DNA of 64,000 nucleotides. It comes from Sergeia podlipaevii. Its lineage: Eukaryota > Euglenozoa > Kinetoplastea > Trypanosomatida > Trypanosomatidae. A model generated the notes under the pieces. It was not told the origin of the DNA and made no database searches. It saw only the letters and a list, made by a program, of their open reading frames with translations. The translations under genes and the position numbers were made by a program. Of this stretch, positions 56,619 through 64,000 are shown one piece after another (position 1 is the stretch's first letter; each line of letters opens with the position of its first letter). The stretch lies in NCBI GenBank assembly GCA_030849805.1, contig JASANZ010002200.1, positions 1-64,000 on the forward strand. Direction: 5' to 3'.

Positions 56619-58586
56619 TCACGTCGTCAACATGGCATTATCAATAATAGTGTTTGCACTAGGGCGGTCCGCACCACACAAGCACTTTTGTCTTTCTCTG
56701 TAGTTCTGCTTATGACATCTGACGCAATACCAATCTCCACGCGTCCACATAGACAAGAGATCCTCGCGTAGCTCATCCAGCGCGGGGAGGCCGCACGCCA
56801 CACAGGAAAGATCTGTGGCAGTCGTATTGATGTAATGACACGCACACCGCCACTTGGCTCCTCCTTGTAGTAGTTGATGGTGCCACGGAGCGCCGCAGTG
56901 CACACAGCGTGGATCCCCGTGCACCATCATGGCAAACTTCCGCACCGAACTGCCGTGCCCATCCCGCATCACGCAGACTGTTCCTCTTCCGTCACTGCCA
57001 CCTGCTGCTGCAGAGTGAGCCTGCCGCACTGACACTACATACCTGGAGGCGCGGTTCACACCATCGCAAGACTCACACAGCCAGTTGGTACAGTACCTCA
57101 TATCCCACTCACGGGTTGGAGAAGCGGTCGAGCTGGCCGCTGTTGCCGACGTCGTGCTCGCATTCCTCTGACCTGCTCTAGTCTTGCCATTTCCTCCCAA
57201 GAGGGCCAGCAACACGGTAGGATTCGTGATGATGCGAGGCAGTCGACACCGCACGCAGCTCTGGCGCATAGTCGGATTCGCCATACCGCACGCACACAGC
57301 CATGGATGCCACGAGTTGGAGTTCACCGTGCCACCATGCAGAGGACTGTGACAGCAGGTGCAGATAAGATCTGGCGCGTGTGGAGGGAAGCAGTTGTGAT
57401 TGCCAAATACGTGATTACTACGACGCGACAGCGGCGGGGGAGGAAGCAGTCCCTTCAGCACTTCCACGTTCGTGTCTCGTGCAGTATCGCCTGACCTTTG
57501 CTTCCCTAGAGCCGCTTCCGTCGCGCCGTCGTAGACGAGCACGTTGTTCAGAGGGTTGATCGCATTGCACTGAGGACAGCCTACGTCTACGCTGAACCTC
57601 TCCGCCATGCAACTCTTACACACACCCGCCTGTAGAGAGTTCACCTCGTGACATTCCGTGCACCGCCACCGGCAGACACGGTTACGCACATTAACGACGG
57701 CGCCGAGCGATGCGTTCGCGACTTCATCAGCCACTCGCTCATGCGAAACGGCACGCAGTTCATTACCGCCCTCTCTCGCCGCGCCGCAGCACCTGCAGGC
57801 GGTGTCCCGCTCATAGTTGAACTCCATGCACTTGGCGCATAGCCAGTTAAAGCGGTCCGCGCGCCACGACTTGACCGTCGTCGCTGCATCATACCGAAGA
57901 GTGTGGCAGACATCACAGACACTTCGCGCTCGGTGTGGCATTACATGGAGACAGGAATGGCAGACCCACCCACCGACCCGCAGCGCCTTGCGGCCTTCCA
58001 CAGTGGTCTCTGCTGCCTTGAGAGCCTCAAGCTGTTCTTTAGTGGGTGGTGTTGACACACTAGAAAGAACAGAGGCGTTCTCGTCTGAGCCAGCAAGAGA
58101 AAACCCGCCTTCATCGTCACCACGGCCTGTGTCCTCCCCTTCTTGCAGACTGCGCTCATGTGTCAGACGCTCCGCGTGTCCGCCATCTGGTAGCTTTCGT
58201 GCATTGAACTCGATCGCATCCACTGGCCAAGGTGGTAGTGGATCTGCCATCGTAGAGAAAGGCAAACTATGAAAAGAAGAAGAAGAAGAGACGTTGACAT
58301 CGGCTCTGTCGGTGCCAGCCACAGCAGGAGAAACCTCGGTGCTGGTAGTAATGGTATCTGGGAACAAGCTCATGCCTGAGGGTAGCTTGCGGCGGCCGTA
58401 CGACTTGCCTCCCGCATCAAACCTCAAAGACACCCAGCGTTGCTGCGTCGTCAGTACTAGTGCAGCGGCAGCAACAGCTGCGCTTCTCACCATGCGTGAG
58501 TTGCTGCTGCTGTCGCTGGTATGGCAGAACGAGCTACCGCTGGCGTAGGGAAGCCGCATCAGACGTCGCATGAATGAACTGCCCAT
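56619..58586 (-). CDS. Protein with seven RanBP2-type zinc knuckles, probably mitochondrial
   Basis: Protein of 655 residues. The N terminus (MGSSFMRRLMRLPYASGSSF) is basic and Ser-rich without acids, consistent with mitochondrial import. Seven W-x-C...C-x(1-2)-C knuckles are visible, starting at W207, W248, W307, W429, W502, W579 and W619. Fingers 2, 3, 4, 5, 6 and 7 keep the Asn used by RanBP2-type fingers to read single-stranded RNA; finger 1 has Pro there. Fingers 4 and 6 use C-x-C for the first pair and finger 7 for the second pair. Finger 5 is split: WLCESC (502-507) is followed by about 50 other residues before CVHC (561-564). Extra CPQC (337-340) and CTCC (409-412) pairs occur between fingers. 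In Trypanosoma brucei, RanBP2-finger proteins such as MRB6070 take part in mitochondrial mRNA editing complexes; this gene may be a relative. A good acceptor lies 23 bases upstream. Confidence 0.88.
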   Translation of the reverse strand: MGSSFMRRLMRLPYASGSSFCHTSDSSSNSRMVRSAAVAAAALVLTTQQRWVSLRFDAGGKSYGRRKLPSGMSLFPDTITTSTEVSPAVAGTDRADVNVSSSSSFHSLPFSTMADPLPPWPVDAIEFNARKLPDGGHAERLTHERSLQEGEDTGRGDDEGGFSLAGSDENASVLSSVSTPPTKEQLEALKAAETTVEGRKALRVGGWVCHSCLHVMPHRARSVCDVCHTLRYDAATTVKSWRADRFNWLCAKCMEFNYERDTACRCCGAAREGGNELRAVSHERVADEVANASLGAVVNVRNRVCRWRCTECHEVNSLQAGVCKSCMAERFSVDVGCPQCNAINPLNNVLVYDGATEAALGKQRSGDTARDTNVEVLKGLLPPPPLSRRSNHVFGNHNCFPPHAPDLICTCCHSPLHGGTVNSNSWHPWLCACGMANPTMRQSCVRCRLPRIITNPTVLLALLGGNGKTRAGQRNASTTSATAASSTASPTREWDMRYCTNWLCESCDGVNRASRYVVSVRQAHSAAAGGSDGRGTVCVMRDGHGSSVRKFAMMVHGDPRCVHCGAPWHHQLLQGGAKWRCACHYINTTATDLSCVACGLPALDELREDLLSMWTRGDWYCVRCHKQNYRERQKCLCGADRPSANTIIDNAMLTT

Positions 58587-59319
58587 CCCACATACACCCA
58601 GTTTGGGGCTTTTTAAGAAAGAAAGAAAAAGAGCTTGATAGAATGCCCAAGTCAAAATGTGTGGAAGCTATGTATGTGCTTTTCTTTTTTAGTACTGTCA
58701 CTATTTCTTGCCTCACCGCTTTAGAAGATTGAACATAGGGAAGATAATAGTGAAAATGGTATATATATCAGGAGAGATATGTAACAGAAGCAAATGTGAA
58801 GGCGGGTGTTCGTCTCTTCCCCCTCCCCTCAGCTGCAAGAAGCGCGCCATCAAAAAAAGAAGATGAAGCAAGCGCTCCCGACACAAAAACAATACAAATA
58901 TATACACATGTAGTACACGTGTCATAGAAAAGGAAAAAAAAAAACGTATTAACGTTTTTTTCCTTTTCGTTCCTTGTTTAAGAAATAGTCGTTTTTGGAA
59001 AAGGAAAAGAAACACACACACAAGAAGAGAACAAAAGCAAACAGTCCTCGTCAAAAAAAAAAAGAGATATATATCTGGCAAAAACAATAAACAGCAACAA
59101 GGACAAAACGCATACCACAACGGCACAGCAACAGTAATGGCGATAAGATACTGAGCCTTTAATCAAAACGCATGTATATATAGAAGTACCACTTCTCTCT
59201 CCCTTTCTCAACGTCTCTCTCTCTCTAAATAAAAGAAAAAGGAGGGACGGAGGTGCACAAGAAGTTCCCCCAATAAACAGAAAGAAGCTTGTACAGCAGA
59301 AAATGCACTTGAAGTCTTA
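58587..59319. other. Intergenic spacer, 0.73 kb
   Basis: Contains the acceptor of the zinc-knuckle gene, A10-11 runs near 58936-58945 and 59055-59064 and an AG repeat near 59215-59226. The right end is the 3' untranslated region of the large partial gene. No gene seen. Confidence 0.6.
58609..58635 (-). promoter_or_regulatory. Predicted trans-splice acceptor of the zinc-knuckle gene
   Basis: The minus strand reads CTCTTTTTCTTTCTTTCTT followed by AAAAAG, about 23 bases before the ATG at 58586. This supports that ATG over the longer TTG-initiated frame. Confidence 0.55.
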
Positions 59320-62300
59320 TCACAAAGAGGGTGGCAGCAGCACTCGAGGCTGAGAGCGCTTGACAGCACTCCCATCACGGCTGCTTCCAGCAGCCCGCTC
59401 AAGCGCTTTCCCATCCACCAGGCCAATGGAGTCTAGCAGCGACACCACCTCGCGCACGCGGCCGTGTGAGGAGTCTCTCAGTATTTGCTGTGCCTGCTTC
59501 TTGATACGCTTCTCTTCACGTCGAAGAGACTTGAGATAGCGATGGTCCTTTCCCGCAACAGAGCACACACCGACTGAGCTGTATGGCTTCTCGCAGTAAC
59601 GACACACCACTTGCCCAACACTACCTTCTCGAGGAGAGGACTCGCGTGGGGATGATCGGCGGGGTTGCTCTGGCGGGTCTTGGGGATTGCTAGGGGTACC
59701 GCCTCCACCCCCGCCGTACCGATGCTGCGGATCTGGTGAAAGGGAGTGCTCAGCCATCGCGGAGCTCAGAGGCGTCGTTGCAGACAGTCCTGCTGCCCAT
59801 GATGGAGACCTTGCCCGCTCCACTCGTGTGCTGGGCGGTTGCCCCACCCCCACTGCTGCGTCGTCTTCCTCTCTCCCCTTCAAGTTCCCAGCTGATGTGG
59901 CTGCTCCGCCTCGTCCTGGGGCATCCGGGGAAGGACTAGCATGGCTGCCGCCTCTATAGACACTGTACGTCTCACGCTTCATCCCGCTAGGACTCTTAGA
60001 ATCACCTCTAGCGAGTTGCTGACTTCCTCGGGGGAGGTCAGAGCCTCGAACTCCACTAGATCTCGCAGCTGTCGTGGGAGTTGAACCGACAGTGACGTTG
60101 TATGGATGAGGTGGAAGGATAGATGTAGGCTCTGGCGCAGCTGCGGACAGAGCAGACAAGCCACGATACGAGGTCCCAGATGTTCTACGCGCAGCAGCAG
60201 CACCGCTCGTCCCAACATTCGCGGTGTCTCTTGCAAAAGCGCGTGCCTTGGGATGACTAGGCTCGTTACGCGGCCCGTGCACGGCTATAGGTGAAGAAGA
60301 ACTTAAGGAAAGCAACGCCGTATCCAACGTTGGTGAAGCTCCGATGCGATGGGGTGACAGACGATGTCCTGCAGCCGTGATCCTAACAGCACTCTCATCA
60401 CCGCCTCTACCACCACCATCGCCGCCAGAAGTGCTGATGTAGGCGGGTTCCGCCGCAGACCTCAATAATGTCGACTCAATTCCATGTACAAACAGAAGGC
60501 GACTCTGTAGGTGTGTTGTCGATGGCGATATAGGTGTGGTGGCATTGCTCATCTCGGATACGAACGCGGTGCCGCTGAAGGCATTGGTGGTTGTCGCGTT
60601 GAAGACATCCACAACGCCGTGTAGCGGAAGTTGAAACGCGGGATCAATAAAAAGCTCCTCTTCTTCATCATCTTCCTCGTTGTTATCACTATCCGCGTCC
60701 TTGTCCAATGTCCTGGCAGCGTCATCAGTAGACGGCTCGACAAGATGCAAAGAGTGATAAGCATGGGTGACGGACACGTCGGGTGCAGGGGCAGATGGGC
60801 AGACGGAGGTCGATGGAGAGGTCGCGGTCGTAGGGGTAGACCTGATACCGATAATGGTATTAGACTGCGGTGACTGCAAAGCCACTCCATAGCTGAAGTC
60901 CTCTTCCTCCTCTTCCTTAGTATCTCCTGCCTCCTTCGACACTGTTGCCTGCTGTACACGGGCTTCGTGCTCTACCACATCATCTGACGAGGCACCGCCG
61001 CCAACCGTCACAGCATCAGTCGGGGGCGGGTAGGAAGATGTGTCACAGCTTCCCATCTCTCTACTGTGGCTCGGGCCAGACTCACCAATAATCGACGCCT
61101 GGCACACCACAGCTGGCATCTCCTCTTGTATGTCAGGAGTAGAGAAGGTGGAGCCCTCCTTCATATCCGCATGCTTCACCTTGAACTGATTTATGCTCAG
61201 TCGATCGCTCTCTTCATCACCTTGGCTTGCCTTGTCGCCGTCATGCTCCTCCTCCTCCTCTTCGTCCTGCCTGCTGCTTGGGTCTGGCTGTGGCGACTCC
61301 GCACCGGTTCGCTCCTCGTTGGTTGCGGCGGTGCTGTTGGGATCATACGAGGAAAGAACGACATCAGCGCCGATGCTCTGCGTGGTACCGCCCCCGCCAA
61401 TCCCTGCTGCTGCTGATGCGGCTGATTTTCCTCCTCCTCCTCCTCTACCAGAGGCAGTAGCTTTCCCTGCTGCTGCAACGGCGCTCGGGGCACTGCCAGG
61501 AGAGACGCTCCGTACCGCGCCTCCCCTGCCTCCATTTTGCGCCTGTCTGCGACGTGAAGTACGCGCGGATTGCGAATCGTCCGTGAGAACGCCATAACTC
61601 AAGCTTCGCTGCACGTGCGAAGCAACCCCCTCTTCGTCTTCTTCGCCCTCGCCGTCTGCAAGCCAGGTGGTTTCCTGACTGACCGAGTAGCAGTGCATGA
61701 GAGAGTCCGTATCTACAGGAAGTGGGCGGGGTAGCTGCTGCTCCTGGGAGCGTAGGTGGACCGTCATCGCCGAGCCCTCATCCGCCAGCAAGACGCCAGT
61801 GCGCAAGCTCTGCATACTCTCGTTTCGAGCGTGATGAGGCTGATAAGGCGGACGTTGGGGAATGGAGAGCGTCTCACGCTGCACCCGCTGTAGCTCACCC
61901 AGGATCCGATCGATAGTGGAAACAAGAAGAGAACAGAGGGTGTCCTCACACGCCTCAAGCTCGTCTCTCGCTTCCTTCTCCGCTGACATGAGCGTCCTCT
62001 GGGTGGATACCTGCTCGTCGACGGCATCACAATGAACACTTGGCACCGCAGCAAAGAACTGTGCAGTCGCAGTTCCAGTCTCCTCTGCCTTCTGCTTGAG
62101 CTCAGTGGGTACAGAAACCGTGAGGCTCATCCCCTCCGTAAGGGTAGCAATTGCCATTGCAAACTCCTCCTCGACGTCTGCTGCGTCACCGCCCTCCTTG
62201 AGCGCCTTTTTCGTGCCATCAGCGTTGGCATTTGGGGAGGCCGCAGTGGCTGTAGACGTGTCAGCAATCTTCTGCCGCTTCTCTGGAAAAGCCACTGCCG

Positions 62301-64000
62301 CTGTTGGGGTGGCGATAGTGGTGGCGGGCTCGGTCCATAGTGGAGGACGGCGCCTCACATTGGCACGCACAGGGGGTCGGTTTGACTGCAGAGCACCACC
62401 CGTTGCGTGTAGGTGAGCAGTTTCTAGCACCTGGCTTGACTCCCTCTTCTCTCGCGATGGGGATACATCTTGGGAGGAGGAGCCCCCATTCCCCCTTCCA
62501 GATGGCAAGGAAGAGCGCTGACGCGTCGTCCCGTCACCGCTCTGGTGATGCCGCATTGGGAGCTCAAGTGGAGAGTAGCGCACAGTCGCAGCAAGCTCCT
62601 CGTTGCCGCTCTCCTCATCAATACCGCCGCCACCGCCTTTACCAAGGCCCCCTAGGCTGCCCTCGAGAACAGGGCTGACGCCAGCTTGTGGGCTCCAGCC
62701 ATCGGTTTCTTCTTCCTCGTCCTCCTCACCTTCACTATTTCTAGAACTCGCGGAGCTGGAACGAGAGGAGGAAGAAGAGAGCTGCAGCGGCAGGTGCACC
62801 CGTGGCTTCCGGTTCCACCAACGCGCATCGTCACCGCAGTCGCCTGTGCCCCAGCTCCTCCCAGCGGCGGCGCCAGCTGGAGAGTGGATACTATCTGTGG
62901 TGTTGACGGAGTGCAGAAGCGGGGGTAGCGGTCGCCGTGCGCCAGGTGTCGGAGAGGAAGATTCCACGATGCTGCTGTTGTCGTTTGTGGTGGTGGTAGC
63001 GGCAGCGAAGGCATGACGGGTATGACCGCCGCCCCTGCCGCTGTTGAGCCCCGCTGCTGCGCCACCTCGCATTGTTGGAGACGAGTGACGCACATGTCCG
63101 AGTGCAAACCGCGGGGAGGGAAGAGGTGTTCCACCAGCTGACAGGTGATGCGTCGGAGCAGTGCTAGCTGCTGTGCTGTGCGACACTTGATTCCGCCGTG
63201 GGAAGCCCGATGGATCGTCCTCGTCTTCCTCGTCCACTTCCTCGCTGTCACTACGTTTCGTTCCTTTCATGTTATCAGATGTATGGAGCACCATAGATGC
63301 AGTTGCGTGTTCAAGCAAAATAACAGTGGGCTCAGCGTCCGCTCCACCAGCGTCGCCTTCGCCGTCATCGCGCTCTCCTCCGCCAATGTGCTGCTGATGT
63401 TGCTTTCTTGGTAGTAGGCCGCTCTTCGTGCGTCGCGGGTGTGCCGCGTCATGCACCTGCGCCAAGCCTCCGCTCCCATCCTGTTCTTCGTACGACCCAT
63501 ACGCCTCCCCGCCCTCTAACTGGCCAGGCAAGGCGTCACTGGCCTCAGAGCGTGGCCTGTTATGATGCTCGCGCCAACGAGGGTGCAAGCGACGCGAGGA
63601 GCGCCGGCCGCCCAATCCACCACCACCAAAGTTGTTGAAGCTGTTGCTACCCAACGTGGGGTCAGCGTAAGTACAACCGCTGCGGGTCACGAGCACACCC
63701 GTGCCACGGGAGAGGTTATCCGCTACGACGCTGCCTTGGCTTGTGAAGGAGGACTGGCGGTCGTAGTAAGGAGGGCTGAGGTGCCGTGCGGGGTCGCGGG
63801 CGGACTCCTTTCTTCCGTCAGCTCCGTGTCGCATCCACTGCCGCCGTTGCTTTTGCTTCTGCAGCTGCGCATCCCTGTGGAGTGGAAGATCGAAGGCAAC
63901 TTCCTCCTCGTCGTCCTCTCCCAGCAGAGAAGACATAGGGGTTTCGACTTCCTGAATGTTTCGTTGATAGTGTTCAGCAGCACCCACCGCATCGTCATCG
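59320..64000 (-). CDS. Very large disordered protein with C-terminal cysteine motif (5' end outside window)
   Basis: At least 1559 residues; the frame stays open through the right edge, so the true start is outside. Most of the protein is Ser/Gly/Glu/Thr/Pro-rich low complexity with acidic clusters. Ordered islands are a helix-rich block near 62090-61880 (ACEDTLCSLLVSTIDRILG, then ELQRVQRETLSIP), a SMTVHLRSQEQQLPRP segment near 61770, and the last 100 residues. There, CRYCEKPYSSVGVC (two Cys pairs, spacing CxxC...C) is followed by a Lys/Arg-rich helix (YLKSLRREEKRIKKQAQQI) and a leucine-rich segment. This may be a small zinc-binding or metal-free motif attached to a coiled coil; no family is recognised. 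The TGA stop at 59320 and good codon texture support a real gene. It is the most upstream gene of the unit in this window. Confidence 0.8.
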   Translation of the reverse strand, partial: DDDAVGAAEHYQRNIQEVETPMSSLLGEDDEEEVAFDLPLHRDAQLQKQKQRRQWMRHGADGRKESARDPARHLSPPYYDRQSSFTSQGSVVADNLSRGTGVLVTRSGCTYADPTLGSNSFNNFGGGGLGGRRSSRRLHPRWREHHNRPRSEASDALPGQLEGGEAYGSYEEQDGSGGLAQVHDAAHPRRTKSGLLPRKQHQQHIGGGERDDGEGDAGGADAEPTVILLEHATASMVLHTSDNMKGTKRSDSEEVDEEDEDDPSGFPRRNQVSHSTAASTAPTHHLSAGGTPLPSPRFALGHVRHSSPTMRGGAAAGLNSGRGGGHTRHAFAAATTTTNDNSSIVESSSPTPGARRPLPPLLHSVNTTDSIHSPAGAAAGRSWGTGDCGDDARWWNRKPRVHLPLQLSSSSSRSSSASSRNSEGEEDEEEETDGWSPQAGVSPVLEGSLGGLGKGGGGGIDEESGNEELAATVRYSPLELPMRHHQSGDGTTRQRSSLPSGRGNGGSSSQDVSPSREKRESSQVLETAHLHATGGALQSNRPPVRANVRRRPPLWTEPATTIATPTAAVAFPEKRQKIADTSTATAASPNANADGTKKALKEGGDAADVEEEFAMAIATLTEGMSLTVSVPTELKQKAEETGTATAQFFAAVPSVHCDAVDEQVSTQRTLMSAEKEARDELEACEDTLCSLLVSTIDRILGELQRVQRETLSIPQRPPYQPHHARNESMQSLRTGVLLADEGSAMTVHLRSQEQQLPRPLPVDTDSLMHCYSVSQETTWLADGEGEEDEEGVASHVQRSLSYGVLTDDSQSARTSRRRQAQNGGRGGAVRSVSPGSAPSAVAAAGKATASGRGGGGGKSAASAAAGIGGGGTTQSIGADVVLSSYDPNSTAATNEERTGAESPQPDPSSRQDEEEEEEHDGDKASQGDEESDRLSINQFKVKHADMKEGSTFSTPDIQEEMPAVVCQASIIGESGPSHSREMGSCDTSSYPPPTDAVTVGGGASSDDVVEHEARVQQATVSKEAGDTKEEEEEDFSYGVALQSPQSNTIIGIRSTPTTATSPSTSVCPSAPAPDVSVTHAYHSLHLVEPSTDDAARTLDKDADSDNNEEDDEEEELFIDPAFQLPLHGVVDVFNATTTNAFSGTAFVSEMSNATTPISPSTTHLQSRLLFVHGIESTLLRSAAEPAYISTSGGDGGGRGGDESAVRITAAGHRLSPHRIGASPTLDTALLSLSSSSPIAVHGPRNEPSHPKARAFARDTANVGTSGAAAARRTSGTSYRGLSALSAAAPEPTSILPPHPYNVTVGSTPTTAARSSGVRGSDLPRGSQQLARGDSKSPSGMKRETYSVYRGGSHASPSPDAPGRGGAATSAGNLKGREEDDAAVGVGQPPSTRVERARSPSWAAGLSATTPLSSAMAEHSLSPDPQHRYGGGGGGTPSNPQDPPEQPRRSSPRESSPREGSVGQVVCRYCEKPYSSVGVCSVAGKDHRYLKSLRREEKRIKKQAQQILRDSSHGRVREVVSLLDSIGLVDGKALERAAGSSRDGSAVKRSQPRVLLPPSL

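Noticed and set aside
1..64000. Search for CRISPR arrays, insertion sequences, retroposon copies and strand-switch regions
   Set aside because: No spaced direct repeats, transposase-like frames or long repeated segments were seen, and all genes share one strand, so no strand switch lies in the window.

Overview
The window looks like nuclear DNA of a trypanosomatid (kinetoplastid flagellate). Every supported gene (21, one cut by the right edge) lies on the minus strand, none shows an intron, and the genes are separated by A-rich, microsatellite-rich spacers. That is the expected layout of one long polycistronic unit read from position 64000 towards position 1. Upstream of many start codons the minus strand carries a polypyrimidine tract followed by an AG, the usual arrangement for spliced-leader trans-splicing. 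TAA, TAG and TGA all end genes, so the standard code is in use. The species cannot be fixed from sequence alone.

Layout in transcription order, right to left. 64000-59320: 3' part of a very large disordered protein with a C-terminal cysteine motif. 58586-56619: protein with seven RanBP2-type zinc knuckles, probably mitochondrial. 55569-53668: Gln/Asn/Ser-rich protein with a PAM2-like motif, followed by a 2.9 kb gene-free stretch. 50724-48343: SCYL1-type pseudokinase. 47735-44424: HEATR6 orthologue. 43725-40366: ABCG-type half transporter whose ATPase motifs are all degraded. 39924-39685 and 39183-38680: two small membrane proteins, the second TMEM254-like. 38030-33480: oversized MutS homologue, best matched to MSH4. 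32790-29458: cyclase-associated protein (CAP) with three copies of the N-terminal helical domain. 28540-26726: aspartyl-tRNA synthetase, probably mitochondrial. 26377-25304: SMYD-type SET/MYND protein. 24679-23882: YbaK-type tRNA-editing domain protein. 23354-20717: two proteins I cannot identify. 20184-19156: multi-span membrane protein with an EF-hand loop. 18055-16835: PDCD2/TSR4-like ribosome-assembly factor. 15840-11575: large unidentified protein. 10565-8517: protein with a SET fold interrupted by a long insertion. 7583-2286: IFT172. 954-529: small single-span protein of possible mitochondrial inner-membrane type.

The genes do not form a functional operon, as is normal for trypanosomatids. 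They cover flagellum building (IFT172), actin turnover (CAP), translation and its quality control (AspRS, YbaK protein, PDCD2/TSR4), meiosis or recombination (MSH4), membrane traffic (SCYL1), lysine methylation (SMYD and the split SET protein) and possibly mitochondrial RNA metabolism (RanBP2 fingers). The most unusual items are the triplicated-domain CAP, the ABCG-like protein with a dead ATPase, the MSH4-like protein with altered ATPase motifs, and the PAM2-like protein flanked by unusually long non-coding sequence. I saw no CRISPR array, tRNA, rRNA or intact mobile element. Assignments rest on motif recognition by eye, and no database search was run.
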